64,000 nt of DNA. Origin: Chloranthus sessilifolius (taxonomy: Eukaryota; Streptophyta; Magnoliopsida; Chloranthales; Chloranthaceae). The stretch lies in the NCBI GenBank assembly GCA_021018995.1, contig CM037590.1:88336097-88400096 (forward strand), given 5' to 3'. Shown here one piece after another: positions 31,013-41,095 of the stretch. Position numbers and translations under genes: made by a program. A model generated the notes under the pieces. The model was not told the origin of the DNA. It ran no database searches and saw only the letters and a program-made list of their open reading frames with translations. The number at the start of each line of letters is the position of its first letter. Position 1 is the stretch's first letter.

Positions 31013-33566
31013 TGTCGGATTTATTTTTTTATTTACCAATGTGCTTGCTTATTGTATGGTGAGAACAAATAATAAGAACAATATAAAGCAAAATAAAAGA
31101 TGAAAATAGCACAACTAAGGTAATCCTAAGCTTGCAAGATCCAGGGCTATTGTAGCAAGTTTTGATAAGTAAGAGTTTATCCCACAGAAAAGTTGATCTA
31201 GAACCAAAATGGGCTATAATAGTAGGCCTCCAAATCTGATTACAGATCTAGCATTCCTAAAGAAAGGGAGTTGGGTGTCACGCCTATACTAAATTACCTA
31301 AAGAAAGAAATGAAGTGCAGTCCTATCCTAAGAAAGGGTTATAAAGAAGGGGATGGTGTGTGTTAAAATAATGATAAAAGGGTGAGAAATAAGTAGCTTA
31401 GGTTAAAGGTTCATTTAGTTATGTAACTCAGATTTAGGTCTCTCTCAGCAGCAAGTCCTTGCCAAGTTGTTATTACTAACCTCAACAAGGTGGAAATATC
31501 CAACTTAATCCATGCCATTTGGGGTGCTCTTAAGGCTATAGTCTGTCCACTCCAATGGCCACCGCCTATCCTATGAAGTCTGTCAAATCCCATTGGTCAA
31601 GCCAGAAGTTGCTAATCTAATCCAGAGGAGTAAGCTGATCAAACCTCATCCAATGGATCAAATCAGGCCATGAATACCATTGCAGACACTATGTTTGCCA
31701 GGCTACAAGCTCCTCAGTCTACGCACAGATCTGGCTAAAATTCATAGGAGTTCCAACCCATACAGCCATATGTGTATTGTCAAGGCCAGCGGCACATTAA
31801 TGCCCACACAAAGGACTAATAACAAGTTGAATAAGGATCTAAGCACAGCTGATCATTGCTACAAAAGGCCTGTAATGAATCAGCCTCCCAGTCCGCAATC
31901 ACTACAGAGAAGCCAGATCTAACATCTGATAGCCGTCAAGTAAAATAGAGAGTTTATTCCTGCACAATCTCTCACTAAGCTACAAGTCCAAGTGCAGAGA
32001 AGAAGAATCCATCTCAGATCTGTGACCAAGTTTGCCCTAGGGCTATAGTTTGTCCACTCAAATGGTCACAGGCTATCCACAGAGGCTCCCCTACCAACAG
32101 ATACAAAAATAGAGCATACAAACTGTTGACTGCCATCGTGGTCCCAGGGCATCACGCTCAAGCTTCCATGGGCCTTTCAATAAGCTCAAATCTTAAATAT
32201 ATGCTATAGCCTAAATAGAACTACGGACAAATAGAAAAATAACAGATTGAGTAAGCTTTCAAACAAAGATTCCATTGATCTGGTGTCATTAACAATGAAA
32301 TCCCTCAAGGTAGCAGCCTTGTGCACAATAACTCAACACTGAATCCCTATGTTTACTGGACTATTACAAACTTAAATAAAACTATACATAAATGGTTACC
32401 AAAGGTTTTGCTAGCAAGTGCTGAGCTAAGAAAGAAGAAAAAAAATGGAAAAAGGCATGATCAAATCCTAACCCTAACCCTAGCTTGCTCGAACTCTCAG
32501 TCGCCAGAGGTTGAAGGAGAAGGAGAATGATGGTTTACTAAGTTACAAGGATAGCTTAAATACTTAGTCCCAATGTTGTGGCTAAGAGAAGATTGAAACC
32601 CTAATTCTTTCAAGCAAATGTGGCACTGATACAATCTTTGGATGCCTTGGAATGCATGTATCAAAATCCATGCCTCGGGATGTGTGCCCTAGACCTGAGG
32701 AAATCCTTAAAAGGTCCTTGAGTTAGGGTTGAGAAGTGGAGAGCCCGAGCTTCACGAGGCTAGCTTCTGGGCATTATTTTTGTCATGCAACTTGTAGAGT
32801 ATTCACGGGGTAGAGTTTGGCTTTGAATGCTGTTGTCTCACGCAGAAGGACTTTGGGTGATCACACAGTTGCTTTGGCTTTAAATGTACTCACACAGAAG
32901 CGCTTCAGAAACTCCAGTCGTGAGGTGCTCATGCAGATAGACTTTACATCTCGCTTGGTTCAGGGTTAAGCTTCTAGGCGTGCGAGAGATGCGCGAGATC
33001 TATGCGAGAGAACTTCTGGGCATCTCTCTCTTCCAGAGCCACGCGAGAACTTTGTGAGTTAGCTTTGGTTCCTTGTGCATGTTAGACTCGTGAGTTGCTG
33101 TGCGCAGTTGCTCTAAGGCTTGATCTCTGCGAGATCTATGCGAACAATGTTTAGAAGGCTCGGTGAGCTGTATGCACGCATGAGGGGACTTTGCGGTGAT
33201 TTCAACCCAAGTTGCACCTCGGTTTATGAGATAAGGCATTGGTTCCTCTGTTGTAGGGCACATGCTGCTCTGCAACTTCCTCTACTCTCATCCAAACATC
33301 TTTCATCTACTGAAATTCTTTGGTCTATTATGACATGCAAAGTAGTCACCAAGGTGTGTACCACCATGGTATTCCATCACTTTCTAGTTCAGCTGTCATC
33401 TTTTGCTTGAATTCTCTCTTCTTAGCACAAAAAGCACAGACTTTGTGTTAAGTTGCACATTTTATTCTTAACTACAAAATAAGCTAAAAAGGGATTATTA
33501 TTGAGCTTCAAGGTCTAGCAAAGGCTAGTTTAAGAGGTGAAAAGTGGTACTTTTCAGTGATTAAGA
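31013..33566 (-). repeat. 5' LTR of element D (2,554 bp)
   Basis: Minus strand, start TCTTAATCACTGAAAAG (TG changed to TC) at 33566, end CCGACA at 31013, followed by the PBS. It matches 21088-23286. Same family and about the same length as the E LTR once the solo LTR is removed. The start lies inside the protease frame of element A (after TFEYEVSV), proving D inserted into A. Contains AACCCTAACCCTAGC near 32470. Confidence 0.9.
32735..33240 (-). promoter_or_regulatory. CTCGCG-type site cluster in LTR D (5' copy)
   Basis: Same cluster as 22430-22960 with more CpG decay, for example CACGCGAGAAC near 33040, CGTGCGAGAGATGCGCGAG near 32977 and CTGCGAGATC near 33126. It occupies the U3 before the likely start region. 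Confidence 0.55.
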
Positions 33567-34182
33567 CCGATACCTCATACTCGAAAGTGTGGAGCTCGGT
33601 GTCTTCCTTAGTATATGGCACATGTACTACCTTAGGGTTTTCAATGTTGTGGGTGGCCTTGTCTTTCTCATCGTGCCCTTCACCAATGATGGTGATCACC
33701 TTCTGTCCAGATATGAATTTTAACTTTTGATGAAGGGTAGAAGGTACTATCCTGACCTCGTGTAACCATGGGCCTCCTATCAGTAAATTAAAAGAAGATT
33801 TGATATCAATCACTTGAAAAGGTATAGAGAAGGTCATGGGCTCAATTACTAATTCCAGATTGACTTCTCCCATTATTTCTCTTGTATTATCAAATCCCCG
33901 AGCGCTAGTCCTTGTCGGCCTTAGCATACAGGGGTCCACGCCGATCTTGGTGGCAGTCCTCAACGGGCACCCATTTAGAGCCGACCCGTTATCACTTTGA
34001 ACTGAGGGAATTATCATGTTCAAGGATTTGACAATAATATTGAGGGATTTTGCATGACTATTTCCCTCCTTAGGTAGATCTGCATCCGAAAATGAAATGG
34101 CATTAGGTGTCATCACCTGTTCGATTATTTGCCTGACCTCGTCTAGGCTCACCTGTTGGGACACATGTGTATTCTTTAACAA
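33567..34182 (-). pseudogene. Retropepsin-type protease of element A, split by element D
   Basis: Frame 34182 down contains DEVRQIIEQVMTPNAISFSD, the active-site region QSDNGSALNGCPL (Asp-Asn/Ser-Gly), and FNLLIGGPWLHEV. It runs to TFEYEVSV, where LTR D starts; the open frame continues into LTR sequence and must not be read as protein. B has the same protease complete at 44608-45276. It would cleave the gag-pol polyprotein. Confidence 0.88.
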
Positions 34183-37100
34183 CCCATTAGAGCTTGGAAT
34201 TGGAGTGGGGACATCATCAAAATATCCCAGACAGTGATATGGGCTAGCATCCTTCTTAACTGAGTCTCGAGAATGTGCTCTCGGCTCATCTTCTCAAACA
34301 GGTGTACTGCACTGTCCTTCTTCCCCTCTGGTCGTGTTGGTGCTGCTGCTATTACTATTACTACTATTGTTGCTACTGTTGTTACCTCGGGTTGTTTCGA
34401 GATTCTTCCTAATCTGGTAACGAAGTCCACTGCCCCCTCCCTACTGCCGCTGTCAGCATTAGCATTGGTTTGCTTATAGCTCAGCGAGACCTGATGTGGA
34501 TCATAGGTTTGTTCTGAGAGCTGGAATGGTATGGCTACCGGTACTTGAGGTGCATGTACTGATGTCTCAGGAGGTGTGGGCAATACATGATTTATTTCTG
34601 TGGTAGCTAGTTGGGTGGCAAAATTGGGCCAAATGGGGGTGGTGAAGCTTGAGGGTGGTGGTACTGGGATCGGGGGATCGGGGGTTTGATGGGCCATTGA
34701 TAGGTGTGGGTGGGGGATCGGAGGTTTGATGGGCCATTAGGTAATTGACAAGGGTGGTGGAGTTTGCAGGTGGTTGAATCGGGGGTAATGGGGTGGGCGC
34801 AGGCCATTTGTAGTTTATTGTTGGTGGAGGATTGGGGGCATGTTGGCTCATTGGGTAATTGATGGGGGTGGTGGAATATGGTTAATACATATTTATTTGT
34901 ATGTAATTTATGGGAGTGGATGGTGGAAAATAGGCCCTAAGGTCTAGGGATTCAACTGCTGGTGTAGGGGTAGGAAAATAATCTGCCATATTTAGGGGCT
35001 CAATCACCCCAATAGTTCTTTCTTCTCGGTCTCGCTGCCTTGGGATCACAAAATTTTCTCTGTTACTGATGTAATCAAAGGGGTTGAATTCGTACTCTTT
35101 CTCAATTTCTTCTACCGTCCATATGGTGGGTCTGGGACCTACTATTCTAGTAGGGTGTGGTGGCAAAGGCACCTGGTGAATATTCACATATTGGTTTGCT
35201 TGGGTGGGTGTAGAGGGAATGATCTTCCCATCATCGATTAAATCTTGAATCATGTGCTTCAATGGGAAGCAACGATCAGTCGGGTGACCCGGACCCTGGT
35301 GGAAATTACAGTGAGTGTTCGGGTTTAAATTATATGGAATCAGATTGGGAGGAGGTCATGGTTGGAGCACAATTACTAATCCCTTTTTAATTAATAAAGG
35401 TAAAAGTACACTTAAAGATTGCCCCAAGGGTGTAAAAATACGATCATAACAGGCTTTCATTTTCGAGATCATTTGTACCCCCTGTCTTTTCCCTGCTCTC
35501 TGCACTAGCCCTGGTCTGACGGGAGTTGATTGTGCTGCCTTAAATTGAAAGGGAACTACATTTTTATCAGGCTTGATATTGGTCACATTTTGCTGAGCCA
35601 TCCTTTCCTAATTGCATCCTCATAGCGGTTGACGTTCCTTACCAAATCAACAAAACTAGACTGCTGTTCGTAGACAAGAAAATCAGAAATCACTAGCAGA
35701 ATGTTCTTTGAAATCATCTCTATCTGCTCATCGTCTGGTATTATGTTTCTGACATGAGCTACCAGTGCACTCCAACACCCCAAATAGTCGCTAAAGGTCT
35801 CATTGGGATTCTATTTTAATCGAGCTAAATCAGACTTGCACGGTTTGATATCAATATTGTAGACATACTGTTCTTGGAACAAATGCATCAAGTCCTTCCA
35901 TGTCTTCATCATGGATGGTTCAAGAGATGTAAACCATCTCAGAGCTGGGCCGGTTAAACTTTTATGAAAGACTTTTATTAGTAGTCTCTCGTCCCCCCGT
36001 ACTGGTACATGTCCCCACAATAGGACTTGAGGTGTGCAATCGGGTTGCCCGTGCCATGGTACTTGTCGAATACTGACATTTTAAATTTAGGGGGCAGGAG
36101 GACCTCGGCAAACAGACACAAATCTGTGAAATCTGTGGGGTGGATTTCAACACCACCCATCTTCAACAACTATTTCTGGATATTGTCTAGCTGTTCCCTT
36201 AACTGTTCTAATTCTTTGGACATGGGGGCTACTTTCTCAATAGCCGGTCTAGACTCGCTCTACGCTAACAAGGGCAGGGTAACTATAAGTGGGGGATTAA
36301 CAGTGGTCACTGCCCCAACATAGGCACCACTGTTTATGATCACGTCTTCCTCATACTGCTGATCTACGTAAGGTGCAGTGAGGACAAGATTCTCAAACTG
36401 TTGTTGTATGGACTGGATGGGATTGGATTGGATATGGGTTGGGTGAGCCCCATGAATGTAAGGGAAGTGTTGTGGGGGATGAGTGGTAGTTTGGTTTAGG
36501 GGTGGGGCTTGATGGGACCATTGGACATGGGGGAAGGTTTGGATTTGGCCTTGGGGTGTGGGGCCATGGGAAAATTGGGTCCGAGGTATGGCATGGGTTT
36601 GACCCGATTGTGAAGGTTGGGGGTGGGTGAAATTTTTGAGGTATTGTGGAGGGTATGAGTATGGGGCTTGGGCCATGGGCCCGGGGTAGGTTTGGGCCAT
36701 AAGGCCTTGGTCGGGTTGGGCTTGGGTAAAGGTTGTGGGATTCGGGGGATCTTGGCCCATTAGACCTTGATGGGTATGGCCCATTGGGTTTTGAAGGGTT
36801 TGGGCCATGGGCCATTGGTGGCTATGGGCCCTTGAGGTATGTGGGTTTGGCCCATTGGGTTTTGAGTGGTATGGGCCCTTGGAGGGTTTAAACTTGGGCC
36901 AAATGGGGTATGTGGGTCTGGCCCATTGGGATTTGAGGGGGGGGGGGGGTTTGGGCCATGGGCCCTTGATGGGTTTGGGCCATGGGCCCTTGGGTATGGG
37001 TGATGGGTGTTGGGCCATTGGGCCTTGGAGATCATGGGTGGTGGGGTGTTGGGTCATTGGGCCTTGGTGAGTGATGGGATTTTGGGCCAATGGGCCTTGG

Positions 37101-38001
37101 GGTATGTGGGGAATGGGGGCTTGGATGGTGTGGATTATGGGGGGTTGATGGGGGTCATGGGGGAGTGAAGCATGGAGGTTGGCCAAGGTATGGGATGGGT
37201 TCAGGGATGTGGAGTGTGGATGATGGGAGGTGTTTTGAGAAGCCTTCCATAAGGAGTAGGCTTGGAACATCTCCTCCATCATGGTGATGGAAGGAGGATC
37301 GGATGTAGATGGTGGGTTTAAGGGATGATTGGGTATAGATGGGATGGATGTGGAGGGAAAATTGGGCATGGCCATGGTAAGTGATGGGGCATGGGGTGGA
37401 TAGAAGGAATGAGGAGGGGTATTGGCAAAGGGGGATGGGTTAGGGATGTTTAAGGATGATGAAGGGTAAAGTGTGGGTATTCGGGAAAAACCAGGCATGG
37501 CCCCGATTAAAATAGGCATGACCCTGGTAGATGAGGGGATTTATGAGGGGTTGGATAGGGTGGAGGTGACATAGGTAAAGCATGGTGGATTGGGTCTATA
37601 TGGGGAACATGGAAAATGGGGCATGGGTGTCAATATGGAAATTTGGGTTGGGTCTATCATAGATGGGGGTGGGAAATGTGTTGGATTTTGAGGGGATGTG
37701 GATCGAATGGGTGGTTGGCTTGGCATGGACATGGGGGGAAAGGTAACTTGGGAAAAAATGGGGAATGAGGGGGTTGATTTTGGATATTTTGGGAAGTGGT
37801 GATTGGAAAAATGGGGGCACCAAACGGGCCGGTAATGGTAAAAGGGGATAGGGTGATGGGGATGGATGTGAAGCCTTCTCCTGAATGGGAGTGGGTTGGA
37901 GAATGTGGTGGGGATGAGTCGCGATCAACGTAAGCCGAGTCCACTACCCATGACATCCTTTGGGAACGAGTTGGGTATGTGTGCCTTGGATAAGGCATCA
38001 A
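34176..38001 (-). pseudogene. Gag of Tat/Ogre-like element A
   Basis: Starts near 38001 (MPYPRHTYPTRSQRMSWVVD). The N-terminal half (to about 36400) is very Pro/His/Gln/Ser-rich and includes a run of QGPMAQ/GPMGQ-type repeats (about 36690-37110). The capsid-like part follows in pieces 36169-35356 with ALRWFTSLEPSMMKTWKDLM, FQEQYVYNIDIKPCKSDLA and VISDFLVYEQQSSFVDLVRN. Then a variant zinc knuckle (near 35310-35260), a Pro-rich stretch and the junction with protease. Many stops and frameshifts. It is colinear with the gag of B (41096-44600). Confidence 0.85.
36690..37110 (-). repeat. GPMAQ-coding repeat in gag of A
   Basis: Degenerate units of about 18-30 bp with GGCCCATTGGGCC / CCATGGGCC themes encode Q/H-G-P-M-A/G-Q repeats. 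A 10-G run lies near 36938. Element B has a shorter version at 41780-42010. Confidence 0.8.
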
Positions 38002-38433
38002 AATCCTCCTCCTTCCCCTACGGGACGACGGAGGGCAAGATGATGCCTTTGTGCCGGCACCACAAAGATTCTATTTTAAGGTTTTTGATTTTTAATTTTT
38101 TTTTAGAAATTTTTTTTTATAGAAAACAAGGGTTTCGAGGCCTTGGAATTCCCTTCTCGGGTGGCTTTCATACCCTAACTCGAAACCCACGGCGACGATT
38201 TCGACGCGCTTCGGAAGAATCGAAGGAAGACCTTTAATCTATTAAAGGCACATAAATCGAGGCAAACTACCCGATCCCCCAGAATGAGCCAAAAAGAAGT
38301 CACCTTCTTTTGACCGGCGAGGGCGTATTGGGTGTCGGAGATGGCGGGGCCCAAACAAAGGCACTGATCACACTAATCAGGGCACTCAGGAGGTGAGAAA
38401 GCCTCAGATTTCGGTTGTTGCTGTCCAAGCAGG

Positions 38434-38609
38434 CTTGGTGCAACTAATACATGTGCCAAGTCAGACAAGCCTCCTTTTTACACTGGCGCAACTATTAGTT
38501 GCACCAAGGTAAAAGTTGGCAGATTTAAAGTAGGCACAACTAATACTATTAGTTGTGCCAAGGTAAAAGTTGGTGGATTTAAAGTTGGCGCAACTATTAG
38601 TTGCGCCAG
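38434..38609 (-). promoter_or_regulatory. Palindrome array of element A in the leader
   Basis: Four inverted repeats: 38434-38460, 38484-38506, 38533-38559 and 38586-38608. The last is perfect, arms TGGCGCAACTA and TAGTTGCGCCA with a central T. Centres 38447, 38495, 38546 and 38597 are 48, 51 and 51 bp apart. The first and third have longer loops. The same motif is in the LTR of A (40480-40684). It precedes gag by about 430 bp. Confidence 0.85.
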
Positions 38610-39139
38610 TTATAATTTTGAAATTTTGTCTTGCTAACTAATACTTATGCGAGCAAAATGAAGCTCAGTTTATGATAGCGAACAATGACGAAATGAATGG
38701 GTCAGCTTTTGGTATTTGTGGAAGCTGGGCTTCCGAGAACTAACTGCTTATATGATCGGTTCTCTCCTCACCGAAGCCTAAAGGTATGAGTCTGGTATAA
38801 CTCGCTAGCGCGCTCAGCTTTGTAGGAATAACAACCCACCCGATATACCTCCGGTGCAAGCGCCTTCTTAGATACTAGGCGGGCTGAGACTTTTCTAGAT
38901 CATCACCACTAGGGGCTGCCACCATACTAAGACTCGGGTGGTTGTATGTGTGCCTAAACCCAACCTTTTGAAAATCTACCCCATCAAAATAAGTTAATTA
39001 AGCTCCCTATTCTTGATTCAATTTTAACTTTTTTTTTCAGCACATTTTTTTTTGTGAAAGTTTTCTTTAGTCCAAAAGTCGGGGGTGATGACCCCGTGCC
39101 GCCACTACAGGCCGGCATTCACTATCGGAATATGTTTGC

Positions 39140-39310
39140 ACAAATAGGCCCGCCAATCGGCTAAGGCATTTTAAATGATGAAAAATTAAAGAAATTGAAA
39201 GACGATGCTCAAGTAGGCCCGCCAATCGTCTAAGGCACCTAAAATGATGGAAATGTAAGAAAAAATAAAGACAATACGTAAGTAAGCCTGCCAATCGGCT
39301 AAGGCATGTA
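39140..39310 (-). repeat. Tandem repeat of about 68 bp in leader of A
   Basis: Three units share GGCCCGCCAATCGGCTAAGGCA followed by an AATGATGAAAA-type stretch. Unit starts are near 39146, 39213 and 39282. Confidence 0.75.
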
Positions 39311-39422
39311 AATGACGAAAAAGTAGGGGTGAGAAAATAACAAAAACAGTAAAAAATAACAAAAATGGCTAGTAAAATAAAAAGAAATGGCCAAATTTCA
39401 AGGAGAAGCTCTAAAAGCTATT

Positions 39423-39438
39423 CCCAGCGGAGTCGCCA
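39423..39438 (-). other. Primer-binding site of element A
   Basis: The minus strand reads TGGCGACTCCGCTGGG, two bases after the LTR end TGCACA. I associate this with the tRNA-Arg-primed PBS of Ogre/Tat elements (tRNA identity from memory). It fixes the orientation of the LTR as minus. Confidence 0.85.
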
Positions 39439-40173
39439 TCTGTGCAACCGTGGGATTTTTGATAATCCCATCATGACGATGCACTCGCTATCATATAAGT
39501 ATCGATTTGGAGTTACCACCCGAAGCTTTTGGTGTCCCGGGAAACCTAGTTCATTTTTATGAGCACTGAAGTACTAAAAATATGACTCCGGTTCACCAGT
39601 CTATGCCAAAGGCTCTTGGGTAGGGGCTTCGATTATTGATCGGAAAGGTGTTAGGCACCCGATCAACTCGCTTGAAGCGGTCTCTACTTATGGCTAAAAT
39701 GAAAAGAGAATGCTAAGAGCAAAAGGAGCTTCTTCTTTCCCAAAGGGCTCTCAGATCCTATTTGTGTCCCTCCGCTTTTTACTGAAAAGTCAATGGCGTA
39801 ACGACATAAATGCAAGGATGAGAAGTGCTATAAAGAGATAGGAGAAGAAAGGAGAGAGCCGGAGCCCTCTGGCCCTTGTAGCACTGTAGGAGAGCCTTGT
39901 GTGGCTTGCTTTTGATGAGCTCTTGAAGGCTTGAACGACTTGAGAATGGGTTCTAACTCTTAAGGGAGATAGCTAAGAGATAGAGGGAGGGTGCTAGGGT
40001 AAAACACACATCTAACCTAGGGGCTTTTTGATGAACGGCAAGGGTGGGAAGGAGGTTTTGAATTTCGATTTTTGTATGGGAAATGTGCACCAAAGGCAGA
40101 AAGATCTTCTCACTTAAGCTCTTTCTCTCTTAGGCCAAAATTCTCAATCCTTAAACAAAGGGGACCGGGGTTC

Positions 40174-40181
40174 TATTTATA
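40174..40181 (-). promoter_or_regulatory. TATA box of LTR A
   Basis: The minus strand reads TATAAATA, then GAACCCCGG and a GAGAGAAAGAGC leader. It is homologous to 19809-19816 in LTR C. Confidence 0.75.
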
Positions 40182-40463
40182 GGGAAGGGGTGGGTTAGGA
40201 GAGTGTTTAGATGCTAATTAGGTTTAGTAATTAGGTAATCTAACATCTAAGGATTCCTAGGGTTCTTGGAGCTTGGATATGTGTGAAATGAAGTTCCAAT
40301 GGTGGATTATAGGGTAGAGGTTTTAAGGCACTTAGGGGTTGCAAATAAGCTTTTAAAAGGGTGCAACAGTGCTGTCAAAACACACCCTAAAGGCCCAGGT
40401 GGTCAACAAGTCAAACCCTAATCATAATTTTTAGGGCAAAACTAGAGGTCACTGTTCATATGC

Positions 40464-40684
40464 TTGGCGCAACTAATCCTGGCACAACTATTAGTTGCGC
40501 CAGGCATATGCATAGTAAAACAGTGCATGTACAGTGCCTGGAAGTTGGCACCCCGAGGTGGGGCCCACCTTTAAAGTTGGAGCAACTATTAGTTGCGCCA
40601 GGATTAATCTGGGGAAAGATGGCTTGGTGCACCTAATATTTGCACCAAGCCTACTTATAACTGGCACAACTATTAGTTGCGCGA
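40464..40684 (-). promoter_or_regulatory. Palindrome array of element A in the LTR U3
   Basis: Copies at 40480-40502, 40578-40600, 40623-40649 (variant CTTGGTGCA/TGCACCAAG) and 40662-40684, plus a half site at 40464. Centre spacings are 98, 47 and 37 bp. The array lies about 300 bp upstream of the TATA box, the same place as the unrelated motif in LTR C. Confidence 0.85.
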
Positions 40685-41095
40685 AATCCCTAAGGGGGCC
40701 ACTTGAAATTACCTCTTTGCCCCTCGGGTTCGAACCGCCAGATATTTGCGCACACAACTCCGATTGGGGTGATTCTTGGACCGTTGGAAAGCTGGCGACT
40801 TCTACTTTTCAATGGTATGAGATTTGATTATAGTAGAAGGCCCTAGCTGGTCCCAATTCACCATCCTTCATCCGTGGCTCGGGAAAACTAGGTTCAGGTC
40901 CGGAACGGGTTCTAAGGGTCGGGATTGGTTTCTAAGGATTCGAGAAGGTTCCTAAGAGATCTAGGGTAATTCCTAGTTGCTTGGAAGGGTTATGAAGGTT
41001 TAGAAGGGTTCCATACATGCCATCAAAAGTTCGAAGGTACGCCTCTCTCGAAATGTGTCTCGATCGGGCCTTGGGCCAAATTTGGGTGTCTACAC

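Larger units (their letters stand above)
38003..39422 (-). other. Leader of element A between PBS and gag
   Basis: No gene supported. Contents on the minus strand from the PBS: three units of about 68 bp with AGGCCCGCCAATCGGCTAAG (near 39146, 39213 and 39282), a T-rich tract, an unremarkable stretch 38620-39060, the palindrome array 38434-38609, and a final CG-rich part before gag. Long leaders are usual for Ogre-type elements. Confidence 0.65.
39441..41095 (-). repeat. 5' LTR of element A (1,655 bp)
   Basis: Minus strand, start TGTAGACACCCAAATTTGG at 41095, end CGGTTGCACA at 39441. Homologous to LTR C through the start, the mid part and the end (TTTGGTG.CCCGGGAAACC, GGTAGGGGCTTCGAT). U3 carries the array 40480-40684; TATAAATA at 40181-40174. 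Its outer end adjoins the gag start of B at 41096, so A inserted into B. Confidence 0.9.

Noticed and set aside
33508..33566. C-terminal end of the element A protease frame (LITEKYHFSPLKLAFARP)
   Set aside because: This part is LTR D sequence read in frame; the protease ends at the insertion site.
36807..37287. Plus-strand Trp/Gly-rich frames
   Set aside because: Antisense shadows of the QGPMAQ repeat in the gag of A.
39441..41095. LTR on the plus strand feeding the gag at 41132
   Set aside because: TGTAG...CACA termini, TATA box, GAGA leader and the PBS at 39423-39438 all read on the minus strand; the plus-strand gag next to it belongs to the interrupted element B.
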